NCBI GenBank assembly: GCA_016870595.1
Contig: VGBI01000010.1
Location: forward strand, 1-43,972
Length of the DNA: 43,972 bases
Reading direction: 5' to 3'
Origin: Actinomycetota bacterium
GTDB taxonomy: Bacteria > Actinomycetota > Acidimicrobiia > IMCC26256 > PALSA-555
In this document: positions 7,960-15,624 of the stretch, in pieces
Layout: each line of letters opens with the position of its first letter
How positions within the stretch are numbered: the first letter of the stretch is position 1
Notes under the pieces: generated by a model
Databases searched by the model: none
The model's input: the letters and a program-made list of their open reading frames with translations, nothing else
Told to the model about the DNA's origin: nothing
Translations under genes and position numbers: made by a program

Positions 7960-10118
7960 CGGCGCCGGTCCGGCCGCCGCTCACGCTCCGGGACCTCCGC
8001 GCGATCCCGGTCGCCGATCTCAAGCAGGTCGGGCCCCGCTCGGCCGACCGGCTGGAGGGGATGGGGATCGCCACGGTCGGCGACCTCCTCACCCACTACC
8101 CGCGCCGCTACCACGACCGCCGCAACCGCCAGGAGATCGGCGCGCTCGAGGCGGGGGAGGAGGCCACGGTCGCGGGCCGGGTCCAGCGGGTGGCGGGCCG
8201 GCGGACCCGCAACGGGCGGGCCATGGTGGAGGTCGACGTCTCCGACGGGTCGTCGTCGCTGCGGTGCGTGTTCTTCAACCAGGCGTGGCGTGAGCGCCAG
8301 CTCCCCGTCGGCACCGAGGCCGCGGTCTTCGGGAAGGTCGAGCACTACCGGGGTCGCGTGCAGATGACCAACCCGGTCGTCGACGTCCTCGAGGAGCCCG
8401 GTGCCCCCGGGGCCGCCACCGGTGTGCTCGTGCCCGTGTACCCGGCGTCGGGCAAGGCCGACGTGCAGTCGTGGCAGATCCGCAAGGCCGTCGGCGAGGC
8501 CCTCGACCGGGCCCGGGTGCGCGGCTTCGCCGACCCCCTCGACCCGGCGCTCCGGGAGCGCCTCGGCCTCGTCGACCGTACGACCGCGATCGGACAGATC
8601 CACCGCCCGGCCGCGTTCGACGAGGTCGGTGCGGCGACCCGCCGGCTCACCTTCGACGAGTTCCTGCGCATGCAGGTGGGCCTCGTCGCGCGGAAGCGCC
8701 GCGACGAGCGGGAAGGACGGGGGCTCGTGCACCGCACCGACGGTCCCCTCGTCGGGGCCTTCCACGCGGCGCTGCCGTTCCCCCTGACCGCCGGGCAGCG
8801 CGCGGCGTTCGACGAGATCCTCGCCGACCTCGCCGCCCCGGCCCCCATGCACCGCCTGCTCCAGGGGGAGGTCGGCTCGGGGAAGACCGTGGTCGCGTGC
8901 AGCGCGCTCCTCGTCGCCGTGCAGGGTGGGTACCAGGGGGCGCTGATGGCGCCGACCGAGGTGCTCGCGGAGCAGCACTGGTACACGGTGCGGGCGCTGG
9001 TCGCCGACCTCACCGTCCCCGAGCCGGGGAGTCTCCTCGGCGCGCGCCCCCTGCGCATCGAGCTCCTCACCAGCCGGACCCCGGCGGCCGAGCGGCGCCG
9101 GATCCTCGACGCGCTCGGCGGGGGCGAGGTCGACCTGCTGATCGGCACCCACGCCCTCATTTCCGAGGGGGTCGCCTTCGCCGCGCTCGGCGTCGCGGTG
9201 ATCGACGAGCAGCACCGGTTCGGGGTCGAGCAGCGGGCCCTGCTCCGCTCGGGTGCCGGCACCGGGGGCACCACGCCCGACGTGCTCGTGATGACCGCCA
9301 CCCCGATCCCGCGCACCGCGGCCATGCTGATCTACGGCGACCTCGACCGCTCCGAGCTGCGGGAGCTGCCCCGGGGCCGGGCGCCCATCGCGACCGAGGT
9401 GGTCGGTGCCGACCCCGACGCCCGCCGGGCGGTGTACGAGCGGGTCCGGGCCGAGGTCGCGGCCGGACGCCAGGCCTACGTCGTGTGTCCGCTCGTGGAG
9501 GGCTCGGCCAAGCTCGAGGCGAAGGCGGCGACCGAGGAGCACGAGCGGCTCGCGGCCGGCGCCCTCGCCGGTCTCCGCATCGGCCTGCTGCACGGGCAGA
9601 TGGCCGGCGTCGACAAGGAGTCGACGATGGCCGCCTTCCGTGCCGGCGCCCTCGACGTCCTCGTCGCGACGTCGGTGATCGAGGTCGGGGTCGACGTCCC
9701 CAACGCCACCGTGATGGTGGTCGAGGACGCCGACCGCTTCGGGCTGCTGCAGCTCCACCAGCTGCGGGGCCGCATCGGCCGGGGTGCGCACGCGTCGGTC
9801 TGTTTCCTGCTCGCCGACCCGCGCACCCCCGACGGCGTGGCCCGCATGGAGGCGATGCGCACGACGTCCGACGGGTTCGCCCTCGCCGAGCGCGACCTCG
9901 AGATCCGGGGGGCGGGCGAGGTGTTCGGGGAGCGCCAGAGCGGGTGGACCGACCTGCGGCTCGGCCGGCTCCCGCGCGACGAGCCCGTCGTCGTGGAGGC
10001 CCGGGCCGTGGCCGAGGCGCTGCTCGACGCCGATCCCGACCTCCGCGACCACGCCGTGCTGCGCGCCGAGGTCGAGGACCTCCTCGGTGACGCGGTCGAG
10101 TTCCTGTTCAAGGCCTGA
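7956..10118 (+). CDS. recG: ATP-dependent DNA helicase RecG
   Basis: 720 residues, close to the family norm. RecG remodels stalled replication forks and Holliday junctions. The N-terminal wedge/OB domain (VGDLLTHYPRRYHDR near 30-45, GEEATVAGRVQRV) is followed by helicase motifs: GEVGSGKT near 305, APTEVLAEQHW, IGTHALIS, DEQHRFG at about 417, MTATPIPRTAAM, LLHGQMAGVDKE, VATSVIEVGVDVPNA and QLRGRIGRGAHASVCF. The C-terminal hook FGERQSGWTDLRLGRL is present. The GTG start at 7956 overlaps the fakA-like stop; the same pair is adjacent in many Actinobacteria and Firmicutes. rsmD starts three bases after the stop. Confidence 0.97.
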   Translation: MTAPVRPPLTLRDLRAIPVADLKQVGPRSADRLEGMGIATVGDLLTHYPRRYHDRRNRQEIGALEAGEEATVAGRVQRVAGRRTRNGRAMVEVDVSDGSSSLRCVFFNQAWRERQLPVGTEAAVFGKVEHYRGRVQMTNPVVDVLEEPGAPGAATGVLVPVYPASGKADVQSWQIRKAVGEALDRARVRGFADPLDPALRERLGLVDRTTAIGQIHRPAAFDEVGAATRRLTFDEFLRMQVGLVARKRRDEREGRGLVHRTDGPLVGAFHAALPFPLTAGQRAAFDEILADLAAPAPMHRLLQGEVGSGKTVVACSALLVAVQGGYQGALMAPTEVLAEQHWYTVRALVADLTVPEPGSLLGARPLRIELLTSRTPAAERRRILDALGGGEVDLLIGTHALISEGVAFAALGVAVIDEQHRFGVEQRALLRSGAGTGGTTPDVLVMTATPIPRTAAMLIYGDLDRSELRELPRGRAPIATEVVGADPDARRAVYERVRAEVAAGRQAYVVCPLVEGSAKLEAKAATEEHERLAAGALAGLRIGLLHGQMAGVDKESTMAAFRAGALDVLVATSVIEVGVDVPNATVMVVEDADRFGLLQLHQLRGRIGRGAHASVCFLLADPRTPDGVARMEAMRTTSDGFALAERDLEIRGAGEVFGERQSGWTDLRLGRLPRDEPVVVEARAVAEALLDADPDLRDHAVLRAEVEDLLGDAVEFLFKA

Positions 10119-10121
10119 CCG

Positions 10122-10703
10122 GTGCGCAGCGGACGGTCGGGGCGGCTGCGGGTGGTGGCGGGGTCGGCCGGGGGCCTGCGCCTGGAGTCGCCGGCGGGCG
10201 CGTCGACCCGACCCACCGCCGAGCGGGTGCGCGAGGCCGTGTTCTCGGCGATCGGCCCGGCGGTGCGCGACGCCGCCGTCCTCGACCTCTACGCCGGCAC
10301 CGGCGCGCTCGCGGTGGAGGCCCTGTCCCGGGGTGCCGCCCGGGCCGTGCTGGTGGAGCACGACCGGCGCGAGGCGGCCGTGGCCCGCCGCAACCTCGAG
10401 CACACCGGGTTCACGGCCGTGGCCCGGGTGCTCGCCACCGAGGTCGCCCGGTTCCTCACCGGAGCCCCGCCGGCCGAGGCCCCGTTCGGCCTGGTCTGCT
10501 GCGATCCCCCGTACGAGGCCGCCGACCCGGTGGTCGACGCCGTGCTCGCGCACCTGGCGACCCCGGGCTGGCTGGCCCCGGGGGCCCTCGTGGTGGTCGA
10601 GCGCCCGGTCGGGAGCGCCCTCGGCGCGCCCCCGGCCTGGGAACCCCAGTTCGCGCGCACCTACGGGGATACGCTCGTGCACCTGCTGTCCGCACGAGCC
10701 TGA
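10122..10703 (+). CDS. rsmD: 16S rRNA (guanine(966)-N2)-methyltransferase
   Basis: 193 residues, standard length. It methylates G966 (E. coli numbering) of 16S rRNA during small-subunit assembly. Seen are RVVAGSAGGLRLESP, the RPTAERVREAVFSAI helix, SAM-binding motif DLYAGTGALAVEAL near residue 54, LVEHDRREAAVARRN, and catalytic motif IV CCDPPYE near 126-132. GTG start at 10122. Adjacent to recG and coaD, an arrangement widely conserved in Actinobacteria. Confidence 0.95.
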   Translation: MRSGRSGRLRVVAGSAGGLRLESPAGASTRPTAERVREAVFSAIGPAVRDAAVLDLYAGTGALAVEALSRGAARAVLVEHDRREAAVARRNLEHTGFTAVARVLATEVARFLTGAPPAEAPFGLVCCDPPYEAADPVVDAVLAHLATPGWLAPGALVVVERPVGSALGAPPAWEPQFARTYGDTLVHLLSARA

Positions 10704-10712
10704 GGAGACGAC

Positions 10713-11204
10713 GTGGCCACCGCCCTGTGCCCGGGATCGTTCGACCCGGTGACCAACGGCCACCTCGACATCATCGAGCGGACCGCCCGGCACTTCGACC
10801 ACGTGGTGGTGGCGGTCATCCGCAACCCCCAGAAGTCGCAGTCGCTGTTCACCCTCGAGGAGCGCCAGGAGATGCTCGCCGAGGTCACCGGGCACCTGGC
10901 CAACGTCCGCATCGACTTCTTCACCGGCCTCCTCGTCGACTACGCGCGCGAGCAGGGGGCCCATGCGATCGTCAAGGGGCTGCGGGCCGTGTCCGACTTC
11001 GACTACGAGCTCCAGATGGCCCAGATGAACCAGCGTCTGTCGGGCATCGACACCTTCTTCATCTCCACCAGCCCCCAGCACTCGTTCCTCTCGTCCAGCC
11101 TGGTCCGGGAGGTGGCCCGGTTCGGCGGCGACGTCTCGAGCATGGTCCCGGCTGTGGTGGCCGCCCGCCTGGCCGACCGCTTCGACCAGGGTCCGTCCGC
11201 GTGA
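10713..11204 (+). CDS. coaD: Pantetheine-phosphate adenylyltransferase
   Basis: 163 residues, usual length. It transfers AMP from ATP to 4'-phosphopantetheine, the fourth step of CoA synthesis. CPGSFDPVTNGH at 6-17 holds the nucleotide-binding T/H motif, IVKGLRAVSDFDYELQMAQMNQRL binds phosphopantetheine, and ISTSPQHSFLSSSLVRE is the C-terminal ATP loop. GTG start at 10713 with GAGGAG a few bases upstream, overlapping the end of rsmD. The stop overlaps the next start in GTGA. Confidence 0.97.
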   Translation: MATALCPGSFDPVTNGHLDIIERTARHFDHVVVAVIRNPQKSQSLFTLEERQEMLAEVTGHLANVRIDFFTGLLVDYAREQGAHAIVKGLRAVSDFDYELQMAQMNQRLSGIDTFFISTSPQHSFLSSSLVREVARFGGDVSSMVPAVVAARLADRFDQGPSA

Positions 11205-11734
11205 CCGGAGACCCGCCGTCGATCGACGACCTGCTCGTCGAGCTGCGCGACATGGTGGAGCACGCCCGGACGATGCCCATGTCGGCGTCGGTCCTCGTGA
11301 ACCGCGACGGCCTGTTCCAGCTGCTCGACGAGATCCTCGCCGCCGTCCCCGAGGAGCTGCGCCAGGCCCGGTGGCTCCTGAAGGAGCGCGACGACTTCCT
11401 GCGCCAGGCCCAGCGCGAGGCCGACGAGATCCTCGACGAGGCCCGGGCCCAGGTGGAGCGCATGGTGGAGCGGACCGAGATCGTGCGGGAGGCCCGCCGG
11501 TCGGCCCAGCGCACCGTCGACGACGCCGACGCCCAGGCCCGGCGCCTGCGCCTGGAGTGCGAGGACTACATCGACCAGCGCCTCGCCGAGTTCGAGGTGG
11601 TCCTCGACCGCACCATGGCCACGGTCCAGCAGGGACGCCAGCGCCTGCAGGTGGCGTACCCGGCCCCCGAGCCCGAGCCCGAGGAGGCCGCGCCGGGCGA
11701 ACACCCCGCGTTCTTCGACCAGGACGAGACCTGA
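11201..11734 (+). CDS. SepIVA-like DivIVA-domain coiled-coil protein (short form)
   Basis: 177 residues from GTG 11201. The N-terminal half (IDDLLVELRDMVEHARTMPMSASVLVNRD, then LLDEILAAVPEELRQARWLLKERD) and the C-terminal half (LRLECEDYIDQRLAEFEVVLDRTM, then QQGRQRL) match both ends of mycobacterial SepIVA, a septal regulator of growth and division. Between them is a charged alpha-helical coiled coil (QAQREADEILDEARAQVERMVER). SepIVA is about 245 residues; here roughly 70 residues of the central coil are missing. A Pro/Glu-rich tail follows. The position between coaD and DUF177 is that of sepIVA. Cytosolic, probably membrane- or septum-associated. Confidence 0.78.
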   Translation: MTGDPPSIDDLLVELRDMVEHARTMPMSASVLVNRDGLFQLLDEILAAVPEELRQARWLLKERDDFLRQAQREADEILDEARAQVERMVERTEIVREARRSAQRTVDDADAQARRLRLECEDYIDQRLAEFEVVLDRTMATVQQGRQRLQVAYPAPEPEPEEAAPGEHPAFFDQDET

Positions 11735-11751
11735 GCCCACCGGCGCACCCC

Positions 11752-11766
11752 GGCCCGGCCCGGGCC
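11752..11766 (+). terminator. GC hairpin after the sepIVA-like gene
   Basis: GGCCCG and CGGGCC flank a GCC loop 17 bases after the stop. There is no T-run, as is common in GC-rich actinobacteria, so termination is inferred only from position: it lies between a gene end and the next -10 box. Confidence 0.3.
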
Positions 11767-11773
11767 CCCCTGC

Positions 11774-11779
11774 TACCGT
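11774..11779 (+). promoter_or_regulatory. -10 box TACCGT for the DUF177-rpmF unit
   Basis: TACCGT 109 bases before the DUF177 start. The inferred leader of about 100 bases holds a perfect 8-bp hairpin at 11799-11821 (CCGCCCGG, 7-base loop, CCGGGCGG) and a 6-bp CCACGA/TCGTGG hairpin just before the start codon. Confidence 0.4.
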
Positions 11780-11798
11780 AATGGCCCCATCCGAGACG

Positions 11799-11821
11799 CC
11801 GCCCGGCCGGCCACCGGGCGG
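11799..11821 (+). promoter_or_regulatory. Stem-loop in the DUF177-rpmF leader
   Basis: CCGCCCGG and its exact complement CCGGGCGG enclose a 7-base loop, in the untranslated region upstream of DUF177 and rpmF. It could regulate the ribosomal-protein unit or be incidental to the high GC content. Confidence 0.3.
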
Positions 11822-11887
11822 GCGCACGGGGACCGGCCCACGATCGCCGATGGTCGTGGCGAGCCGCTCCGTCCGCCGCCGAGGCCC

Positions 11888-12367
11888 GTGACCATGCCCG
11901 GACTCCGCATCGACATCGCCGACCTTCTGGCCCGCGCCGGGTCGCGACGCGCCGTGACGGTGACCGAGACGCTCGACGACCTCGGGGCCGGGGCCGGCAC
12001 GATCCCGGGCCCGGTCACCGTACGGGCCCAGCTCGACCGGGTCTCCGAGGGTGTCGTGGTGCGGGCCGACGTCGAGGCGACCTGGCGGGCCGAGTGCAGC
12101 TACTGCCTGGCCGAGATCGGCGAGACCCTCGTCCTGCACGCCGACGAGCTCTACGAGCCCACCCCGATCGACGGCGAGACCTACCCGATCGAGGGGCACG
12201 AGATCGACCTCGAGCTGCTGGTGCGCGACACCGTCCTGCTCGAGCTGCCGTTGGCGCCGCACTGCGCCGAGCCCTGCCGGGTCGAGGTCGATCCGGCCAC
12301 CGAGACGCCCGCCGAGTCGCCGACCGACCCGCGGTGGGCGGCCTTGTCCTCGCTCGAGATCCGATGA
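11888..12367 (+). CDS. YceD/DUF177 family protein
   Basis: 159 residues from GTG 11888; an ATG two codons later is equally possible. The CSYCLAEI pair near residue 72 and the later CAEPC near 120, with DELYEPTP and the acidic strand HEIDLELLVRDTVLLELPL, are the DUF177 signature. The family sits upstream of rpmF in nearly all bacteria; related proteins have been linked to 23S rRNA accumulation, but the biochemical role is not settled. The Cys pairs suggest a metal site. The stop overlaps the AAGGAG ribosome site of rpmF. Confidence 0.88.
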   Translation: MTMPGLRIDIADLLARAGSRRAVTVTETLDDLGAGAGTIPGPVTVRAQLDRVSEGVVVRADVEATWRAECSYCLAEIGETLVLHADELYEPTPIDGETYPIEGHEIDLELLVRDTVLLELPLAPHCAEPCRVEVDPATETPAESPTDPRWAALSSLEIR

Positions 12368-12377
12368 AGGAGTCCTG

Positions 12378-12557
12378 ATGGCCGTCCCCAAGCGCAAGAC
12401 CCCCCGGAGCCGGACCCACTCCCGGCGGTCGGCCAACATGAAGCTGGCGCTGCCGGCCAAGTCGATCTGCCCGCAGTGCGGGGCGGCCAAGCTGCCCCAC
12501 CGCGTCTGTGGGAACTGCGGGCACTACCGCGGTCGTCAGGTCATCGACGTCGACTGA
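12378..12557 (+). CDS. rpmF: 50S ribosomal protein L32 (zinc-binding type)
   Basis: 59 residues from ATG 12378, with AAGGAG at 12367-12372. MAVPKRKTPRSRTHSRRSAN is the L32 N-terminus, and CPQC plus CGNC form the zinc ribbon, so this is the zinc-containing form. It is part of the large subunit. The DUF177-rpmF-plsX order is the ancestral bacterial arrangement linking ribosome and fatty-acid genes. Confidence 0.97.
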   Translation: MAVPKRKTPRSRTHSRRSANMKLALPAKSICPQCGAAKLPHRVCGNCGHYRGRQVIDVD

Positions 12558-12576
12558 GTCGGCGCGGGCCCGGGGG

Positions 12577-13584
12577 ATGACCGCAGACCGGATCACCGTC
12601 GCCGTCGACGCGATGGGCGGCGACCACGCGCCGACCCAGATCGTGGCCGGCGCGCTCGCGGCGGTGGCCGAGCTGGGCGTCGCCGTGCGGTGCTACGGCC
12701 GGGCCGAGGAGGTCGTGGCGCACGTCCCCGGTGGGGTCCTGCCCGACGGGTTCGAGATCGTCGACTGCCGCGAGGTGATCGCGATGGACGACGAGCCGGC
12801 CTCGGCGGCCCGCCGGCTCAAGGACTCCTCGGTGGTGCGGGCGGCCCAGGCGGTGCGCGACGGTGAGGCCGACGCGATGATCAGCGCCGGCAACACCGGC
12901 GCCGCGATGGCCGCGGCGCTCCTGCGCATGGGCCGGGTGCCCGGGGTGGCCCGCCCGGCCATCGCCGTGCCCATCCCGGTCCCGGGGAGCCACCCGCAGA
13001 TCCTCGTCGACGCCGGTGCCACCGTCGACGCCGCCCCCGAGTGGCTGGTGCAGTTCGCCCAGATGGGCCGCGTGTACGCCCGGGCCCGCTTCGGGCTCGA
13101 CGCCCCCACGATCGGCCTGCTCTCCAACGGCGAGGAGGCGGGGAAGGGCGACACCCTGCGCAAGACGGTGTTCGACCTCCTCCAGGACGAGCCCGGGTTC
13201 GTGGGCAACGTCGAGGGCAGCGACTTCATGCGTCCCGGGCGGGCCGACGTGATCGTCACCGACGGCTTCGCCGGCAACGTCGCGCTGAAGAGCATCGAGG
13301 CCGCCCTGCGCTCGCTCGCCACCATGGTCTTCGCCACGCTCGACGCCAACGACGCGGCCCGTGAGGCGGCCCAGGTGATCCTCCCGCTCCTGCTCGACGC
13401 CGCCCAGGCCTACGATCCCGACCACACGGGGGGTGCCGTACTCCTCGGGGTCAAGGGGGTGTGTGTGATCTCGCACGGTTCGTCCAATGCCGTGGCGGTC
13501 GTGAGTGCCGCCCGTGTCGCCGAGGCCTGCGTCCGGGCCGACGTCGTCACCCAACTCCGTGAGCGCGTGGGCCGTGCCGGCTGA
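12577..13584 (+). CDS. plsX: Phosphate acyltransferase PlsX
   Basis: 335 residues from ATG 12577. PlsX converts acyl-ACP to acyl-phosphate, the acyl donor for the first step of phosphatidic acid synthesis; it is a peripheral membrane enzyme. Visible motifs are VAVDAMGGDHAP at the start, MISAGNTGAAMAAAL, LVDAGATVDA, IGLLSNGEEAGKG, FVGNVEGSD and VIVTDGFAGNVALK. The upstream in-frame extension runs through rpmF and is rejected. acpP overlaps its last 11 bases. The fakA-like kinase upstream would feed the same acyl-phosphate pool. Confidence 0.96.
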   Translation: MTADRITVAVDAMGGDHAPTQIVAGALAAVAELGVAVRCYGRAEEVVAHVPGGVLPDGFEIVDCREVIAMDDEPASAARRLKDSSVVRAAQAVRDGEADAMISAGNTGAAMAAALLRMGRVPGVARPAIAVPIPVPGSHPQILVDAGATVDAAPEWLVQFAQMGRVYARARFGLDAPTIGLLSNGEEAGKGDTLRKTVFDLLQDEPGFVGNVEGSDFMRPGRADVIVTDGFAGNVALKSIEAALRSLATMVFATLDANDAAREAAQVILPLLLDAAQAYDPDHTGGAVLLGVKGVCVISHGSSNAVAVVSAARVAEACVRADVVTQLRERVGRAG

Positions 13585-13873
13585 GACCCACGTCGAGCGG
13601 GGCGACCTCGGGCCCGACGAGGTCCTGGCCGTGATCCGCGAGCGCCTCGCCGAGATCCTCGAGATCGACGAGGACCGGATCACGCGCGACGCGTCGTTCG
13701 CCGACGACCTCGGTGCCGACTCGCTGGCCCTCATCGAGCTGGTCGAGCTGGTCGAGGAGGACATCGGCGAGCGAACGGTCGGCTTCTCCTTCGACGACGA
13801 GGACCTCGCCGAGCTGCGGACCGTGGGCGACGCGGTCGACTACGTGGTGGCCCGCCTGGGCGCCGCGGGCTGA
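13574..13873 (+). CDS. acpP: Acyl carrier protein
   Basis: 99 residues when begun at GTG 13574, inside the end of plsX. It carries growing acyl chains on a phosphopantetheine arm. The attachment site is Ser50 in FADDLGADSLALIELVELVEED, the classical DSL motif. It is longer than the usual 78 residues through a 16-residue N-terminal lead and an insertion (ERTVGFSFDDEDLAEL) before the last helix. The FSFDDEDL stretch replaces the usual IPDEDAEK region. Position between plsX and rnc supports a fatty-acid-synthesis role. Confidence 0.88.
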   Translation: MPAETHVERGDLGPDEVLAVIRERLAEILEIDEDRITRDASFADDLGADSLALIELVELVEEDIGERTVGFSFDDEDLAELRTVGDAVDYVVARLGAAG

Positions 13874-13885
13874 GGCCGACGCCCC

Positions 13886-14632
13886 GTGCCCGACCCGGGT
13901 CCGGCCGACCCCGGCCGTCCCGAACCGCCCGCCGTGCCCGACCCGCTCGACGCGCTCGAGCGCGCCATCGGGCACCGCTTCACCGACCGGGACCGGCTCG
14001 CGGCGGCGATGGTCCACCGGTCCTACTGCGCCGAGCACCCGGCCGTCGTCCCCAACGAGCGGCTCGAGTTCCTCGGCGATGCCGTGCTCGGGCTCGCGGT
14101 CACCGACCACATCTACCGCCGCCACCCCGAGCTGCCGGAGGGGGAGCTGGCCAAGCTGCGGGCCGGGGTGGTCAACGCCGAGGTCCTCGCCGAGCTCGCG
14201 GTCGAGGTCGGGCTCGGGCCCGCCCTCGTGCTCGGCCGGGGCGAGGACGCCTCGGGGGGTCGCGCGAAGCCGTCGATCCTCGCCGACGCGATGGAAGCGG
14301 TCATCGCGGCCGTGTACCTCGACGCCGGCTGGGCGGTGGCGTCGGACCTCGTGCTGCGCCTGCTCGCCGACCGGATCGAGGCGGGGTCGGCCGGGCCGGG
14401 TGGTGGCGACTACAAGACGCGCCTGCAGGAGTACGCGACCCGGGCGTTCGAGCACCTGCCCCGCTACCAGATCCGGGCCGAAGGCCCCGACCACTCGAAG
14501 CAGTTCTTCGCCGTGGTCACGATCGGCGGCGAGATCCGCGGTCACGGGCAGGGCCGGTCGAAGAAGCAGGCGGAGCAGGCGGCGGCCCAGGCCGCGTGGG
14601 TGGCGCTCGAACGGGATGCCGGAGCTCCCTGA
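13886..14632 (+). CDS. rnc: Ribonuclease III
   Basis: 248 residues from GTG 13886. It cleaves double-stranded RNA in rRNA maturation and mRNA processing. After a Pro-rich 20-residue lead comes the RNase III domain with the signature NERLEFLGDAVL at 57-68 and the second acidic cluster ILADAMEAVIAAVYLD near 132-147. A double-stranded-RNA-binding domain follows (DYKTRLQEYATRAF, then FFAVVTIGGEIRGHGQGRSKKQAEQAAA). The last 17 bases overlap mutM. Confidence 0.97.
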   Translation: MPDPGPADPGRPEPPAVPDPLDALERAIGHRFTDRDRLAAAMVHRSYCAEHPAVVPNERLEFLGDAVLGLAVTDHIYRRHPELPEGELAKLRAGVVNAEVLAELAVEVGLGPALVLGRGEDASGGRAKPSILADAMEAVIAAVYLDAGWAVASDLVLRLLADRIEAGSAGPGGGDYKTRLQEYATRAFEHLPRYQIRAEGPDHSKQFFAVVTIGGEIRGHGQGRSKKQAEQAAAQAAWVALERDAGAP

Positions 14633-15500
14633 GGTCGAGGTGGTCCGACGCGACCTCGACCCGGTCGTGGTCGGGCGCACCGTCGTCGCGGTCACCGTCG
14701 GGCGCGACCGGGCCGTGCGGCGCGAGGCATCGCCGCGCGCGTACGTCGACGCGCTCACCGGGCGCACCGTCGCGGCCACGGCGCGGGTCGGCAAGTTCCT
14801 CGTGGTGCACCTCGCCGACCCCGTCGGCCCCGTCGACCCTCCTGACGGGGACGCTGGCGCCGTCGTGGTGGTGCACCTCGGGATGTCGGGACAGCTTCGC
14901 GTGGCCGACGACGCGGCCGAGCCCCGGCTCCCGCACACCCACGTGGTGTGGCACCTCGACGACGGCCGCGAGGTCCGGTTCGTCGATCCCCGAACGTTCG
15001 GTCAGACCTGGTGCAGTCGTCTCGCCGGCGACGCGCGCCCGGTCGCCCTCGCGCACCTCGGACCCGACGCCCTCGACGGGCTCGGGCTCGGGGCCGGGCG
15101 GACCGGGGTCGTGGCCGACGCCTGCGCGGGGCGGAAGGTGGCGATCAAGCTGCGCCTGATGGACCAGACCGCGCTCGCCGGGCTGGGTAACATTTACACC
15201 GACGAGATCCTGTTCCGGGCCGGCGTCGCGCCGCACCGCCCCGCCGGGTCGCTCACGGCCGCCGAGGTCGACGCCGTGGCCACCGTGACCCCGACGGTGC
15301 TGGCCGCCGCGATCGCGGCGCGCGGGTCGTCGCTGCGCGACGCCCAGTACGTCGATGCCACGGGCCGACCGGGCACGTACCAGGAGCAGCACGCCGTGCA
15401 CGCCCGGGCCGGCGCACCGTGTCCGGCGTGCGGCCGCCCGATCGTGCGCCTGCGCATGGGTGGGCGCTACGCGTCGTACTGCGCCGGATGCCAGCGGTGA
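14616..15500 (+). CDS. mutM: Formamidopyrimidine-DNA glycosylase
   Basis: 294 residues from ATG 14616, inside the end of rnc. It removes 8-oxoguanine and formamidopyrimidines and nicks the DNA. PELPEVEVVRR supplies the catalytic Pro2 and Glu3; Lys60 in VGKFLVVHL, the HLGMSGQLR strand, the RFVDPRTFG loop and the helix-two-turn-helix segment LAGLGNIYTDEILFRAGV follow. The C-terminal zinc finger CPACGR...YCAGCQR is complete. The rnc-mutM-smc order is shared with mycobacteria. Confidence 0.97.
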   Translation: MPELPEVEVVRRDLDPVVVGRTVVAVTVGRDRAVRREASPRAYVDALTGRTVAATARVGKFLVVHLADPVGPVDPPDGDAGAVVVVHLGMSGQLRVADDAAEPRLPHTHVVWHLDDGREVRFVDPRTFGQTWCSRLAGDARPVALAHLGPDALDGLGLGAGRTGVVADACAGRKVAIKLRLMDQTALAGLGNIYTDEILFRAGVAPHRPAGSLTAAEVDAVATVTPTVLAAAIAARGSSLRDAQYVDATGRPGTYQEQHAVHARAGAPCPACGRPIVRLRMGGRYASYCAGCQR

Positions 15501-15548
15501 GCGCTGTGCGACGGCGGGTTCTCGTGCACGGGTGGGGCCGGGACGGGG

Positions 15549-15581
15549 GGTTCCGGGACCCGCTCCGGAGGTTCCGGACCC
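15549..15581 (+). repeat. Direct repeat GGTTCCGG, 21-bp period, upstream of smc
   Basis: GGTTCCGG(G)ACC begins at 15549 and again at 15570, exactly two helical turns apart. The second copy covers the expected -35 position for the -10 box at 15590. It could be an operator for a dimeric regulator; no known factor is recognised. Confidence 0.35.
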
Positions 15582-15589
15582 CGTGTCGC

Positions 15590-15595
15590 TACGAT
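15590..15595 (+). promoter_or_regulatory. -10 box TACGAT for smc
   Basis: TACGAT 29 bases before the GTG start, with GGAGG at 15610-15614 as the ribosome site. Inferred leader about 23 bases. Confidence 0.45.
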
Positions 15596-15624
15596 CCGCC
15601 TGCCCGGGCGGAGGTGGTTGCTGC

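Noticed and set aside
7932-11081. Very long minus-strand frame opposite recG-coaD
   Set aside because: Stop-free antisense frames are expected at this GC content; the protein is His/Gly/Arg low-complexity and opposes four well-supported genes.
15501-15624. Possible acylphosphatase or other small gene between mutM and smc
   Set aside because: No frame with family-like sequence; only the direct repeat and smc promoter are seen.
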